A stretch of 64,000 nucleotides of DNA from the NCBI GenBank assembly GCA_028023455.1, contig JAQFVV010000112.1:4163465-4227464 (forward strand), given 5' to 3'. The notes under the pieces are model-generated. The model did no database searches and was not told where the DNA came from. It saw nothing but the letters and a program-made list of their open reading frames with translations. The DNA is from Epiperipatus broadwayi (taxonomy: Eukaryota; Onychophora; Udeonychophora; Euonychophora; Peripatidae). The translations under genes and the position numbers were made by a program. Below are positions 11,931 to 24,400 of this stretch, one piece after another. Within the stretch, counting starts at the first letter, position 1. Every line of letters begins with the position of its first letter.

Positions 11931-12940
11931 TTCAACTGAAAAGATTGATGAGATTATTAAATATAATTAACTGCACACATAAGTATATCTTAAAACTGTA
12001 TCCCTCCCCCAATGTCTACACATATCTTAAAAATGTTTAAGAATTTATTAATTAAAAAAACTGTTATTAAACTATTATTTATGACTAAAACTTTGATATT
12101 TATTTGTCATGGAAGTTATTGGCATGATAAAACTATACTTATATACTAATTCATAGGTGAGTAATCTGTTGTGATATTTTCATGAATAGGAGCAATTTCA
12201 CTTGATTGTTTAATTAATGAAAGATTGGCTCAGATATTATTTCTTTGAGATATGTTTAATAAAACTTTATATTTAATATAGATGAAATAAAAAAGAACAC
12301 TGCATACAAGAACACACTTAATGTTGACATTTAGTGGAAAAACACAGAGATAATCTAAATTGCATTAATGCTTTATGTAAATATTCTTCTCTCCTCATCC
12401 CAACAAATGAGAAAAAAGAAAATGTATCAACTTTTAATAATGTTCTATCAACAACCTATTTTTTAATTATCTGATAGATAAGATCTACTGTAATATTAAG
12501 AATTTTTCCTATTTTTTATAATCTTTTCTTTTGTTTTACACTGCAATAACACCATCATGTGATTATAATTATCTCTTCTTTTAGTTGACTATCATTATCT
12601 ATTCTTTTACCAATAATTTAAGGGAAGCTATCTGAAAAGTCACATATATGCTATTTTCTATTTCTTAAATTAATAAGAGAAGCATTTATAAATGAAATAT
12701 TTTGATATTTTTTGAAATAAAAATCATTAATATTAAACAATAAATATTCATAGGAGTTTGAAAAAATTCTCCTTATCGTATTATTATTGCAAAACTTCTA
12801 ACTTCATTCTCCTATTACTAAATTTATACTTTTTGAATGAATTCTTTTTCAATAAAAAAATTAAGTTATTCAAATTGAATAAGACACAGTTATTGCCGTT
12901 AGTGCCATTGCAAGGAATATAATAAATGAAACCAAATTTT
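11931..12940. other. No recognised gene
   Basis: About 1 kb of AT-rich sequence. I see no coding motif, RNA gene or repeat pair. Confidence 0.5.
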
Positions 12941-12944
12941 AATC

Positions 12945-13263
12945 TCTATGTAAAGAAATTTATAATATTGAACCAGAGATATGAATATAAAGTAGAAACT
13001 CTGCTTCACATGTTAGATCATTGCAGGACACACATGATGGCAATAACCTCTCATCACAATGCCATTTTGGGCTGACTCCATGGTACAATAAAATACCCAA
13101 GACTGGAAGTATACACATCAACAGAACCATCTTAGATTGGGGCATTACCTCCCACCCACACCTCTTGGTAATAGATCAAGTCAACAAGAAAGTGACCATG
13201 GCTGATGTGGCAATCCTGTTTGAGAATGGTTTCAGAGTTCAAAATTTCTCCAGAAGTAATTGA
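12945..13263 (+). pseudogene. LINE C-terminal remnant with restriction-like-endonuclease-type motif
   Basis: Two overlapping frames together give a LINE C-terminus. From about 12990 one frame reads VETLLHMLDHCRTHM, matching the ETL.H.L..C.R knuckle region of restriction-like-endonuclease-bearing LINEs (R2-like groups). After a frameshift near 13030-13090 the other frame reads HPHLLVIDQVNKKVTMADVA and then ILFENGF. This resembles the RPDLVVID..NKKV.I.DV..PFEN block that holds the PD...D metal-binding residues. The usual PD is PH here, and the frame is broken, so it is inactive. It is noticeably less AT-rich than its flanks. The clade assignment is inferred. Confidence 0.6.
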
Positions 13264-13639
13264 ATATCCCCCCCCCCCCATTTAAAGTGGATTTGTTTTT
13301 ATATTATTTTAATTCACACTTCATAAGAAAGTCTTGAACCTGAAAATAGTAGTAGTTGGAATTACATGTTGAAGAATAACATAGATTCCAAGCTGCTGTT
13401 GGTTTTAACATGATAAAAGATAAGATATTTCACCACAGTGAAATAACAATTGAAATTATAATAGGCCTTTATAGAGTTGTTATTTCATCAATTTATTGTA
13501 AGCAAATAAGACTTCAAATTATGTCATTATAACATAAAGATATTAAAAAATCATTTAAGGCATAAGATCATAAAACCAATCGATATATTCTTCAACTTTC
13601 TGAATGTGATACAATAGAATCCACTATTGCAACAATCAT
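13264..13639. other. No recognised gene; C homopolymer at 13269-13279
   Basis: A run of about 11 C lies directly after the LINE remnant. The rest is AT-rich with nothing recognised. Confidence 0.6.
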
Positions 13640-14054
13640 GTCTTTATTAGATGGATATGTGAAACAAATCCACAACACAATATTTCTAAAAGATGTTTCA
13701 TGGTAAACTGGAGGATAATTTCTGTGGTGGAAGCAGATCTCTTTATGTTATAAAGATTATCTCAAAAACATTCTAAAAAAATACAAAGTTGATTGTTTTC
13801 ATTGGAAAGATATCATAGAGAAAAGAATACATCATAAAGTTAGAGTTAGACATAATGTTGAATTGTGTCAGGAAAAAAAGTTTTATTCAAAAGGAATTAA
13901 AAGACTGCATCATCAAATATCAAATAAATATAATAATGGACCAGTATTTTTTATATGTAGACATATTTGTGTTTCAAGATTGGTTTGCATAGTCATTGCA
14001 AAAGTCACCTCTATTACTGTATTATTATTATTTTATTATTTTCTGATGATGTAG
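13640..14054 (+). pseudogene. LINE ORF2 extreme C-terminus
   Basis: Open from about 13735 to 14054 in one frame. It reads CYKDYLKNILKKYKVDCFHW and then KDIIEKRIHHKVRVRHNVEL, continuing to NNGPVFFICRHICVSRL. This matches the common invertebrate LINE ending: (R/C)YKD.LK..LK...I....W...A.DR..WR, a basic stretch, then a C..C.R.C.SRIGL.SH zinc-finger-like end. In a shifted frame just upstream (13648-13710), RWICETNPQHNISKRCFM resembles RW.GHV.RM....IPK. The His residues that should close the terminal finger are lost. It is a dead 5'-truncated fragment, distinct from the remnant at 12945. Confidence 0.6.
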
Positions 14055-14432
14055 TAGAAGGAAAACAATCTTTAAAATAACCACTAGAGAGCAGGTATTT
14101 CCAGAAACACTATAAAAATAATGATAAAGATATTATTGACCAGGTTATCTAATTCTTGGCAAGTGAAGATATTGATTTCTTGTTTACACTTTATCGTAGA
14201 ATAGATAGAGACTCCATTATCAATAATAGACTAATTTCATGGTAAGTAGAACGACCAGTGACAAATTAACCTAAAAATAACCCATAAGTTTGCTTAGAAT
14301 CTGGAAAAAAAACTTTGAAATTTCACCAGAGATTGTTATGGCTAATGTCTTAAATAAAGTTGCAGATTTCTACAGTACTAAAGCTATTTTCTCACTTTTT
14401 CATTTTCTCTCACTCTCTCTCCATTTCTTAAG

Positions 14433-15056
14433 TATGTGAAAATTTCTATTATTTTTATTTAAAGAAATCACAGTGATGAATAAAAATTACAGTAATTAAT
14501 GAAAATTATATACTGTAAATGCTTTTTGCAATCAAAAGAAACTCCTTTTAAATGCAGCTCTGATTCTTATAAAGAAACAAAGTTATAACAATAAATATAT
14601 CATGTTTAAAAAAACAGAACTAATTATTTTTCCAAAATTCCTTATTCTACAGTAAATTATCCCGCCACAGTCTAATATTATAATTTAATAATTTTTTAAC
14701 AGATGTAATTGTGGAACTATTTTTTAAATACATGGAAATTTTTCGTATTTTTATTTTCCACATATTTAAAAAATATTTCAGCAATTACATCTGTTAAAAA
14801 ATTATTAAATTATAACATTCAACTGTGGTGAAAAAATCTATTGTAAAATAAGAAATGTAGGAAAAGTTGTGAACTTTGTTTCCTTAAACATGACATATTT
14901 ATTGTTATAACTTATTTCTATATAAGAATCAGAGCTGAATTTAGAAGAGGAAATTCCTTTTGAATGCAAAAAGAATTTACAATCTGCACTTTTCATTGCA
15001 TCACTTAACATCTGACTATGATTTTTCTAAAATAAAAATAACAGAAATTTCCATAC
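14433..15056. repeat. Long palindrome, arms of about 300 bp
   Basis: Arms 14433-14738 and 14755-15056 are inverted copies around an AT-rich spacer of about 16 bp. Matching landmarks include agcagatgtaattg / caattacatctg, gaatcagagctga / cagctctgattc, and aacaaagttataacaataaa / tttattgttataactta. Arms differ at scattered sites, so the event is not very recent. Transcribed, it would make a near-complete hairpin RNA. No target duplication or coding region was found. Confidence 0.9.
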
Positions 15057-18000
15057 ATTTAAAAAATATTTATTTGCTAGAAAAATATTATATATATATT
15101 GTACCACCTTAGTTAGACCTTGAACATATAAAAAAATTAAAATTGTATAAATCATTGATTTATAAATTATTGGTTGTTTCAAAATTTGTCAAGTGATATT
15201 ATCATATAATTTAAGCTAATAGAGAACACACCAGAATACAAAGTGATACTTTGCAATTTGTTTTTATTTTATCTTTTAAAGGAATAATTAGCAGTTGATT
15301 TCTTTTATCTTTAAAAAATAATATAATATTGTAATTTGCCCATTAAAATTAAAATCTCACTATAAAGTCATTTATAAATTTAAAGATGCAAATATATTTT
15401 GCTTTTAATAAAAATAGTGATTTTGTACTTATCTGCATATTTTTAATGAGAATAGGTTCTAATAAGTAAATAACAGATTATATTTTCATGTCTGTGTTGT
15501 GCATTTACATCATATATTGATTTTAAAATTACAAATATTTTAAAAATAATATTTACTATTCAAAAGTATAATGTTTATAACAATATTTAAAAAAATAAAC
15601 ATAATAAAGAAGAAATTTAAAAGTCATTAATATTATTTTGCTGTTACTTTAAAATTTAAAATTCAAAGAAGACATCTTATCTGAAACATAACATGTATTC
15701 AAATGACCTCAATAATTACTCAATAAAACTAAAAAAGATCTTGACTGTATCAATAGTAAGTGTCAAAGATGGCTTCATAAAAATACATCAATAACCAAAG
15801 AATATAAATAAGCTTGTGATTTTAAGTTGAATCTCTTCTCTTACTTATTGTTCTCTACACATAATGTATCATTAACCATTCAATTAATATTATGAATTAA
15901 GCTTTAAGTATTTTGTTTAAAAACAATGATGAGTATGGATTTTAAAAATGCTTCATATACAAAATATGATTAATTTAAAAGAAAGTTTTGACAACTACTT
16001 TGAAGGACAAAATATGAATCTCTTGATAATTTTGAGGCAATAACTGAAATATTGTTTATTAGTATTCTGGAAAATTAAAAAAAAATGTTATGTTAAAAAA
16101 TTAAAGTAAATATACATGTACATCTTGTATATATATGTGTATATATATATATATGAAAGTTAATGAACAAAATTAATAATCTGCCAATGATTTAAGACAA
16201 TATTAATCAACCAATGGAATAATTTATTTTTGAAGAAGGCTTAACAAAAGTTTGACCTACTGTATGTTTTATATAATGTTTTATGTCAACTAGTGGAATA
16301 ATTAAAAATTATAAAAATATTAATGAAATATTGCCTGTATAAATAGTTGACATTAGGAGATATAAATGTTCTGAAGAAGATTGCTGGGGCAATTGAAACT
16401 AAACTGTAAAAAAGGGTGGAAAATAGAGCATTGTAAAAGTAGTAAAGTGTTTGGACAATTGAGTATTATATATATATGTATGTGTGTGTGCATGTGTGTG
16501 TTTATAGATATCAAGTGTTCAAAGATTATTAATGTGCCAAATGATAATCAGCCCAACAAATGGAATAATTAAAGTTATAATATGTTAATGAAGTTTGAGC
16601 ATTGAAATTAATACCTAAATGCATTTGTATTTATATACATGTGCCAATAAACTAATAATGGATAAAGATATAAGACAATAAGAGAATAATATGCAATAAT
16701 ACTTTATTAGGAATTATTAAAAAACAATTTAATAATAAAACTTCAAATATTCTAAAGAAATATACCTCTTCTTTCATTGGATTATTATACTTCAAAAATA
16801 TTGGATTCTCTCAATTGCTTTCAAATTTAAGCAAAACAAAGGAACTTAAAGAGCTGTAGAATTCTTGGTAATGAAAAGTAATTGCTATTAACACAGGTTA
16901 TTTGGTTTATTTATAATTTGTTATATGTATTTATTTCATTTAATATTACTATTATTTTAAAAGTCATTTAATCCATATTTAGGTGTAAGTGAATATTTAA
17001 ATGTGCACTTAACCCCCCCCCCCCAAAAAAAAAAAATCCCAATAGTCCTAAATTTTATAGTTAGTAATCATAATAGATTTTACTTAATAACCTGTTTGGG
17101 TTTGTTTAGTGAATATCAGTAGACGAATTATAACAAATTAGTATTTTATTTCATAATTTTATATATAGTCTACTTGAAATTAATAGATAAATGGGTATTT
17201 TCTTTTCGTTTTTAAAAGAATGTCTATGTTTAGCACTACTTTGATAATTTAAACAAGTATAATATTATATGCCACCTTAATCGAAATTCTTATAATATAT
17301 TCATTAATTTTCTATTGTTCACTTTGTAAATAACTTATTATTTATTAATTCCAAGATATGAATCTCATTTAAATTAATAAATATAATATGTAGCAATTGT
17401 AATTTATAGTTTTATTATAAACATTATCACATAAGATCTATTAACAAAATAATGTAAATTTTATTGTTATAATAGAGTCCAGTAATGATTAAATGTTAAT
17501 CTAAGATTTTCATGAACATTCATTAGTGTAAGAGCTAGTTAAAAAATAATTGTAATAAAATTTTATATAATTATTAAATGTACATCTTTATACATTCTTG
17601 AATACAAATAAATTTACCACAAAGTAACAGAAGGCTTATTTACGAATGAAACCAATATATTAACAAATTTTAAATACTATTTCAATAGAGATTTTGATTA
17701 TTCTATTAGCAAAGGCTATTTAATTTTTACTCATTTTATTTTGTTGCAGATTTAATTTATTTAACTAGTAGAGCATTACTAATTTAATTAGTATATTTAT
17801 TTCATTACATTTTTATATTATATAATTAGTAGTATTTTAAATTTCAACTTTTACAAATTTATGAAGCATGTAATATAAATAGTCCATATGATCAATTTAT
17901 ACTACTATAGATTATAATAGTTACCATGTTAGTATTTTATTATAACAAAAAATTAGGTAATTTTTTCATTTTGTATTAATTTAGATTTAGCTTATTCCAA

Positions 18001-19587
18001 GATTTAGAGCATTAATAAAAGTTGGCATTTTTTATGTTTTTTATTGTATTAGTATAAAGTCAGTGTTTAAAGCTAGGACATACTAATAGAGACTTTTATT
18101 TGTCTTGTCTTATTTTCATACAGTTACAAATTTTGGCATCTTCAATTTGGGCCTTTAAAGAGTTTCTTCCTCTGGTTCATTTTATATGGTTACAATATCT
18201 AATAAACCTTTATTAGGAATATTACATGTTGTAATCCAAATAAACAATTATCATTATATCTGCTTAATGCTTTTCTGTGTTGTCTAAAAATCATAGAATT
18301 GTAATGTAATGGGAGGGAGTAAACTTTGAGATGGAAGCAGTAAATTTTTCCTTTCTTTGACATCCCCCCCCCCACCAATTTATACAACTGTTATCAAAAT
18401 AAATTGAGTGTTTTAAAATAATTATTCAAGAATGTATTTAAACTCAGTTTTAATTAATAAAAATATTTAACAAATACATTTATTCAAACTATGTTTTATT
18501 ATTGCAGTATGTATTTAATCCCAACCCGTGATGATATTAATTTTTTAGAAACCTTGCCACTATTAGTAAGGATACCTACTTTTTTATTTTTATTATATAA
18601 GCATTTTATCTTCATGATATACATTTAACTAAATAAAGACAGTTAAATATGTGTGATTCATATTATAAATGTCTGTGCTCTATGTTCATATAGTAACTAG
18701 AAGTAATATCAGGAAAGAAGTGCAGTACTTATTCTTTTGATGAAAGGGTTCAAATATAGAATGGCCTTTACATCAAAAAAGTGGAACCCATACTAAATAG
18801 ATTTTACTCTATTATGCAAAAAAGAAAGCAATCCTTAATTGACAATCCTTTGGCTGACTGATGAACGAACAGCAATTCTCTTATCAAAAAGTGACACTTG
18901 ATTTGATTACCATTATTATTTTTAATAGTTTTATAATATTTGAAAATGATGAGAAAATTAATTTATCATGCAGTTAAATCTGTATACTAACTTATGTAAC
19001 AGTACATTTGCTACTATTCCTCAAATCTTTTCATTTTGCTACATTAGATTGCACAAAATATGTCATCATCATCAGAAGATGATTTGGAATTTTTATACAC
19101 CTGATTTTCATGCAGCTTTCTCATCTATTGTTATATCAGGTTAAACACCAAGATAAAATATTTCATGCACTCTTTATATTATTTCACAAATGTTAAACAT
19201 GATATATTTTTTATTTCCAGTTTTTGTTTATGCATTTTTCATCTCTTATATTTGGCACATTAACATGTGGACATTAGTTTTCTCTTTATGATATTTTTAA
19301 TCTTTAGTTTCATGTATATTAAATCAAAGGAAATAATATAATTTTTAGATAGTCTATGCATTAGTATTAACATTGCACTAATATTTTAACCAAATAATGA
19401 TATCTTTGAGCCTATCAAAAATATAGGTATAATATTAGTGTTAGGTTAAATTTGAAAATTATTTCTTTTTTAAAAAATGTATATGAATTTAAAATAAAAA
19501 CTTTTGTAAAACTACTTATTGGTCTGGAAGATTGATTCAAAGATGATAAAATAATTTTGACTATTTGTTATCAATAAAGAATAACAT
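15057..19587. other. Long AT-rich stretch, no recognised gene
   Basis: Nothing coding is recognised. A degenerate repeat lies at about 16120-16650, where the motif tgccaa(a)tgat...caaccaaatggaataatt recurs around 16180-16225 and 16532-16572. A compound run of about 12 C followed by about 12 A lies near 17012-17035, and a C run near 18365-18373. There are several TA/TG microsatellite tracts, for example 16464-16500. Confidence 0.55.
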
Positions 19588-20070
19588 TACACCTGAGTCT
19601 CGTTTTACACGATAGATAGGTTCCTCAGAAAACAGCGCAAATGAAATCGCGCAAAAATATACGTAACTTATATTGAAAAAGGGGGGATGCAGTCTGTGAT
19701 TTTTCAAAATTTGCATAAAAGCAGAGCACCAATGTAAAATTACTTCAAAATTCACGCAAAAAAAAATAAGGAAATAAAATATGACTAATAAAAAATGTCA
19801 AATTTGAAAAAAATTGATACAAGACAAACTTTTTTTAACTATAATATTTAATTTTATTCAAAATAATATATTTTTATGCATAATTTACAGTACAGTAATT
19901 TACATTTTTTTATACACGTTTTAATTATTATAGCTATTTGCCGAAAAACACGTTCATTTGCAAACAACTAGTGCCAACTTCACACTCATGTTGTGTCAAT
20001 GGTTTTCTGGTGACAATGTAATTAGTAATTAATCTTTGAGACGATGATTTTATTAGTTGTTTATGAAACT
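19588..20070. mobile_element. Possible old DNA-transposon/MITE fragment
   Basis: The segment 19588-19670 is unusually CpG-containing for this window (tctcgttttacacgatagat, aggttcctcagaaaac, then gcgcaaatgaaatcgcgcaa). That vocabulary resembles widespread invertebrate non-autonomous DNA elements. A second block at 19935-20025 (gccgaaaaacacgttcattt, cacactcatgttgtgtcaatgg) may be the other half. No terminal inverted repeats could be matched, so this is tentative. Confidence 0.3.
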
Positions 20071-20490
20071 AACACTAAAAATTAAATTTTTATTTTTGTC
20101 TTTAATTTTCAATTCCGTTTAAAAATCAAATTTTACATCACATTAATTTCAAGTCACCGTAAGTAATTTTTAAATTGTTAATTACAATTAAAAATCAGAT
20201 TTTAATTTTTAATTGTCAAATTTAATTGTGCCCACTGCTATTACTGACCTTTTAAAAATAAACTTGTGGACATTAAATGATTAATAATTGATTACATTCT
20301 TTTTTAAAAAGCAAAAACAGGATGTGATTTAAAATGCAAAATTAACACGCACAATGTTTGAACAAATTTACATTATAATCTTGTAAAATTTAATGTGTGT
20401 ATACATAAAATGTGGAAATCATGATTTTAATTTCATTATTGCATAAAATCTTATTATTATAAAGCACTGAAAATATTGAAATTACTAAGA

Positions 20491-20590
20491 TGAAAGTCGA
20501 ATTTCAATAATGTGCTATTACTTTCAATATAATGTAAGTGCGTGAAATTTATTATTTAAAGTAATAGCGCATTACTGGAGTTCGACTTCC
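20491..20590. repeat. Short inverted repeat, arms of about 37 bp
   Basis: Left arm 20493-20529 (gaaagtcgaatttcaataat, then gtgctattacttt) pairs with right arm 20553-20590 (aaagtaatagcgcattactg, then gagttcgacttcc). The loop is about 24 bp. Could be a MITE relic or a foldback. Confidence 0.8.
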
Positions 20591-21480
20591 GGTGAAACAT
20601 GGATCGCATAACTTCAAAATTTTATTAAATAAGTCAGTGTAAAAAGAGACCCAGGTGTATTTATCTATACAATATGTTAAATTTATGGTCAGAAAGTTGA
20701 ACTCTCCAATATTGTTCAGCCTTAATTTGTAAGATTTACTACAACTAAGTTTAATCAGGGGAGCAACTGCACATCCTATTTCAATCACTGAGTTATGTTT
20801 CATAACATGTATTCTAACAGTGTTTGATAATATTATTTATGGCATATTCTAATTAGATTATTGTTTACAATGTTTTTGCAGTTTATTATAATTCATGACA
20901 TTTGTTAGATTGTTTTATTAAGTGAGTAAATTATTTATTACCCACAATGCCATGGTAATAGTTGTTCTGAGACGGGTTTATTTTATTGGCTAGTTTTCAT
21001 TTAAACTGATGGTAAGGTTGAAGAAGTGGTTCTTTCATCAGGTTATTTTCAGTTTTGCAATTGCTCAGAGATTAATTGGTTTGTGTCAATATCTGATCTA
21101 CTTAAATGTTTAACAAAGGCCAATATTTAGAATTGGATGCAATCAGTTTTGGTAGGTAATGTTGTTATTATTGTTGTTATCATTATTATAGGAACTTTTT
21201 GACACTTTTTATATGTATATATGCTATATATATATATATATACACACACGAACAAATTAAAATAAACAAACCACAAGTATATCATTTATAACTACACACC
21301 GTCCTCTTCATAAGTACAAAGATAGCATAAATCTAATTTTCCTAAAAGTTTTGTATCAGACAAAGACATCCATTCATTGATCAATATTGGATGATAACAG
21401 TGTTGGGCAGGGAACTATCAAAAAATATTTTGAGCTTTATTATTATTATTTTTTTAACCATATAAAAAATCTCACAACTA
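20591..21480. other. No recognised gene; TA/CA microsatellite at about 21225-21247
   Basis: AT-rich sequence. An 83-codon open frame on the minus strand (20552-20803) has no family motif, and I do not treat it as a gene. Confidence 0.5.
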
Positions 21481-21482
21481 CA

Positions 21483-21565
21483 CACCAGGTTTGAACCTTA
21501 TAAATCATATTTGCATACTGACTTTCATATCACAAAGCTCATTATTACTATTACATATTTTGAAG
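21483..21565 (-). repeat. SINE fragment, tRNA-like head
   Basis: On the minus strand there is an A-box-like tttgtgatatgaaagtcagt and, about 35 bases later, a B-box-like aggttcaaacc (plus-strand 21490-21500). This spacing fits a tRNA-derived promoter. The body beyond it is not matched elsewhere in the window. Confidence 0.45.
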
Positions 21566-22489
21566 TGCACAGGAGACAATCATTTAAAAGTTAAGCAATA
21601 AAACATTTCATAAAAAAAATACATATTGTAAACTTTAAAATAACATAAAGGCAAGGAAGAATATTTTCATATATCAAAAGTAATAAACATTTTAATGACA
21701 CGGTTTGATGTTGGAAAGCTGAAAATATATATAAATAGCAAAAACGCAGTACTAAAGCTCATACACAATCGTAAAACAAAAGATTTCTGTATATGAAATT
21801 AATAGTATATAAATATGAACTACACATCTAGATTGTATTTCTGCTCTTTTATTCGATAAAAGAGTCATTTTAATCTTGATTTGTTTAAAGACTTTGTTGT
21901 TTATATATTTACTCTTTTATTAGCTAATTACTGGTTAGAATAAAAAAAGTAATAATATTAAATCTCTCACCAACTGGAAGATGTCTATCCAAAAGCATAT
22001 TATTCTTTTCAGGGGGTAATTGCAGAAAGATTTTTTTATTCTATAATGAATTTATTTAAAGCTATTTTATCTTTCATCATCATTAAAATTATATTATATA
22101 AATTATTCAGTTGTAGAGTTTTTAATATTTTTTAATGTGCTTTTAATTGCTGTTGCATCTATAAATGGATTGAACCAGGCTTAGGGAACAGAGTGTTCCC
22201 ATTGATGGGAAATATTTCTGGTGATCAGAAAACAATAGACCAGATGAAAATTCAAACTGTTTGTTGCATTGGATTCTAACATTAGTGCAAAATGTATATC
22301 CTAGAATATTTATATTCCTCTCTGATAGAGTCACTCACATAATGTCAGTTTGAGAAATCAGTGGTCAGTGTTTGGCTCTAGAATAAATTGAAGATAACTG
22401 CTCTTGGAAGCAAATAAGATGCATGTGAGAAAACATATGATGTTGCTATATGCACACACATGGGTGTCTGTGTAATACAAAGATATTCA
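21566..22489. other. No recognised gene
   Basis: AT-rich sequence. A B-box-like word (ctggttcaatcc on the minus strand, about 22169-22180) hints at old SINE debris, without a convincing A box. Confidence 0.45.
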
Positions 22490-22640
22490 TGGATTACAGA
22501 TACAAATGATATATTTTGTGAGTTCATCCATGTATGATTTTGATTTGGCTTGATCATAAGCCATCAACTGGGTAATGAATAGAATATTATAAAAATGGTT
22601 GTAGAAGTGCTGTGAATATTGATTTATAACAAAGTTAAAG
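22490..22640 (-). repeat. Dispersed repeat, pair member 1
   Basis: The minus-strand sequence matches plus-strand 24275-24400. Both contain a caca/taca-gcacttctaca block, atttttataatattctattcattacc, attgatggctta/gtg and atggatgaactcacaaaatatatca. The two are in inverted orientation about 1.7 kb apart. Identity is unknown. Confidence 0.6.
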
Positions 22641-23060
22641 TTCCACCAATAGAAAAAATGGTAGTAATTACTTAGCTGGGATTGAACCCTTGATGGCATT
22701 ATTGCTAGCCAAGAACAACTATAAATGCCATTTACATGGCCTAGACTTACAGCTAAAAACAATTCTGTTTATGTTAGCCATTGCAGGCCCCTTGATGGCA
22801 TTGCACAAAAATATTATGGCCTGTTTTGTGCTTCATGACACTTTATGTGAATTTGCACAATTCACAGTTGGCTACCATATGGTCTGACAATGTCTGGATT
22901 TCAAGTGGCCACAACTTTTGAAATCTCCATAGTAGAGTAATTTCATTTGTATGTCAATCATGAAATGTAACTCACTAAGAATTGTCACATCATCCACACA
23001 CTTCCCCACATAACTTGGAATGTGCAAAACATTGACAAAGGGTAGGGGTGAACAGGATTC
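22641..23060. repeat. Unclassified repeat related to 6246-6530, with tRNA-like word
   Basis: Contains a minus-strand B-box-like aagggttcaatcccagc (22674-22690). It shares gccatttacatggcc and ggccacaacttttgaaat words with 6290-6510. It is less AT-rich than its surroundings. Its class is unknown. Confidence 0.45.
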
Positions 23061-23243
23061 AGCTGAGCTCATGTGAAAACTAATGCTTTCATGAGAAAAT
23101 ATATGAGACAAATAAAATAGTGTACTGTGGCAAGGTATTCAATTGCATGTTTCCAAAACAAAAGGTTGTGATTCTATGACATAAATCAGTACAAAAAAAA
23201 AAGTTGAAAAAGTCAAAAGTTTTGATCTTATTTTTATTTGGAA

Positions 23244-23267
23244 GGGAGGGGGAGTGGACAGGGTGGG
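23244..23267 (+). other. Potential G-quadruplex motif
   Basis: GGG-A-GGGGG-(8 nt)-GGG-T-GGG. Four G-tracts of at least three fit a permissive quadruplex pattern. It stands out in a window that is otherwise very AT-rich. Function is unknown. Confidence 0.5.
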
Positions 23268-23608
23268 TTGAGAAATAGTTTGTCATCACAGAGACAAAAG
23301 TTCTTTTTGGTTTGTTTTTATTTAAAAAAAAAAGTAATAGAAATTGGTTTTAAAAATAAAAGTTTTACTATATCAGTGGTAAAGATGTGTTTGTGTATAA
23401 TTTTTATTATTGTAATTGGTTAATAGGAATGAAAAAAACCCCTAAAAATAAAAAATTAAAGATATAGTAGAAAAAATAAAAGGATAAAAAAATTTAATTA
23501 ATAGTAAAAGTTGTTTTTAAAAATCGCTAAATAAAAATTGCGTAATACAAATAAAGCCAAAAAAAAAAAAAAAATCACCATATAGCCAAAAAAAAAAGTT
23601 GCTGTATT

Positions 23609-24263
23609 TTAAAAATTGTGGCCTGGTAACATTGCATTGTATTGTTTTTGACTGGAAATAATGCCATCAAGTGACCAAGCCCACCTAAGTAATGAGTATT
23701 GAGAAAACAGATATATAAACTTGATAAATAAAACAAAAGTCAAAAAATCTTCAGAGTAATGTTTTTTTAAAAATTCTTTCTTGCATGTGTCATCATGTAC
23801 ACAATTTGGTCTTTTTAATATTTCAACAGCTTCTCTGATATTATGTTGTAAAAAAGTGTCATATCTGGATAGGATCCTCATAATAGAGAAATCAATATTG
23901 AGATCTGAATATATAGCATGGAGTGAGAGTGCTGCTGCTGATGAGTATTGTTTAACTGCATCAGCATGTTCATCTTTTCTAGTATTGATATGACAATTGC
24001 TCATACCTATGTTAAAAAGCTGTACAAATGCCAAATGAAATTTCATAAATTCTATGAGACTCGAGAGGAATTGTATTTCTAGGCTTGATTATGATGTTAC
24101 TAATTTTTTGATAAGAAATATATGCTGTTTTTATATTGTAGCATTTTAAAATATATCCAATACTGTCTGTAGTTTCTTTTATATAAGGAACACAAATCAT
24201 AATAGTTGTTTCTTCTTTTTGTTTCTTATTTTGATTATTTTGGTGGAACATTAACATTGTCAT
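23609..24263 (-). pseudogene. Penelope-like element remnant with GIY-YIG endonuclease
   Basis: Two overlapping minus-strand frames (24263-24012, then 24046-23609) together resemble the C-terminal part of a Penelope-like retroelement protein. The first reads VPYIKETTDSIGYILKCYNI, then KTAYISYQKISNIIIKPRNT and IPLESHRIYEI. This is the (I/V)PY......I...L....I....I..L...K..IPLE...VYEI linker that leads into the endonuclease. The second reads FNIGMSNCHINTRKDEHADA and later REAVEILKRPNCVHDDT, matching YIG.T.R....R..EH and REA.EI.K.P.N.N.D. The GIY-type triplet is RIY and the YIG triplet is NIG, and a frameshift near 24012-24046 splits the domain, so it is dead. I did not identify the reverse transcriptase part upstream (above 24263). 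Confidence 0.7.
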
Positions 24264-24274
24264 AAGTCAGTGTT

Positions 24275-24400
24275 TACAGCAACTCTACATAACATTTTTA
24301 TATTATTCCATTCATTACCAATTGATGGCTTGTGTGATCAAGTCGAAATGTCAGTATATTTGTAATCAAATGCATTAATGGATGAACCCACAAAATATAT
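24275..24400 (+). repeat. Dispersed repeat, pair member 2
   Basis: Inverted counterpart of 22490-22640. It directly abuts the start of the Penelope-like remnant, so it could be that element's missing upstream sequence or an unrelated insertion. Confidence 0.6.

Noticed and set aside
13021-13263. 80-codon open frame as a host exon because of its higher GC
   Set aside because: The residues fit a LINE C-terminus, and the second frame supplies the preceding motif, so it is retroelement debris.
20552-20803. 83-codon minus-strand open frame as a gene
   Set aside because: It overlaps the short inverted repeat, has no start context, splice signals or family motif.
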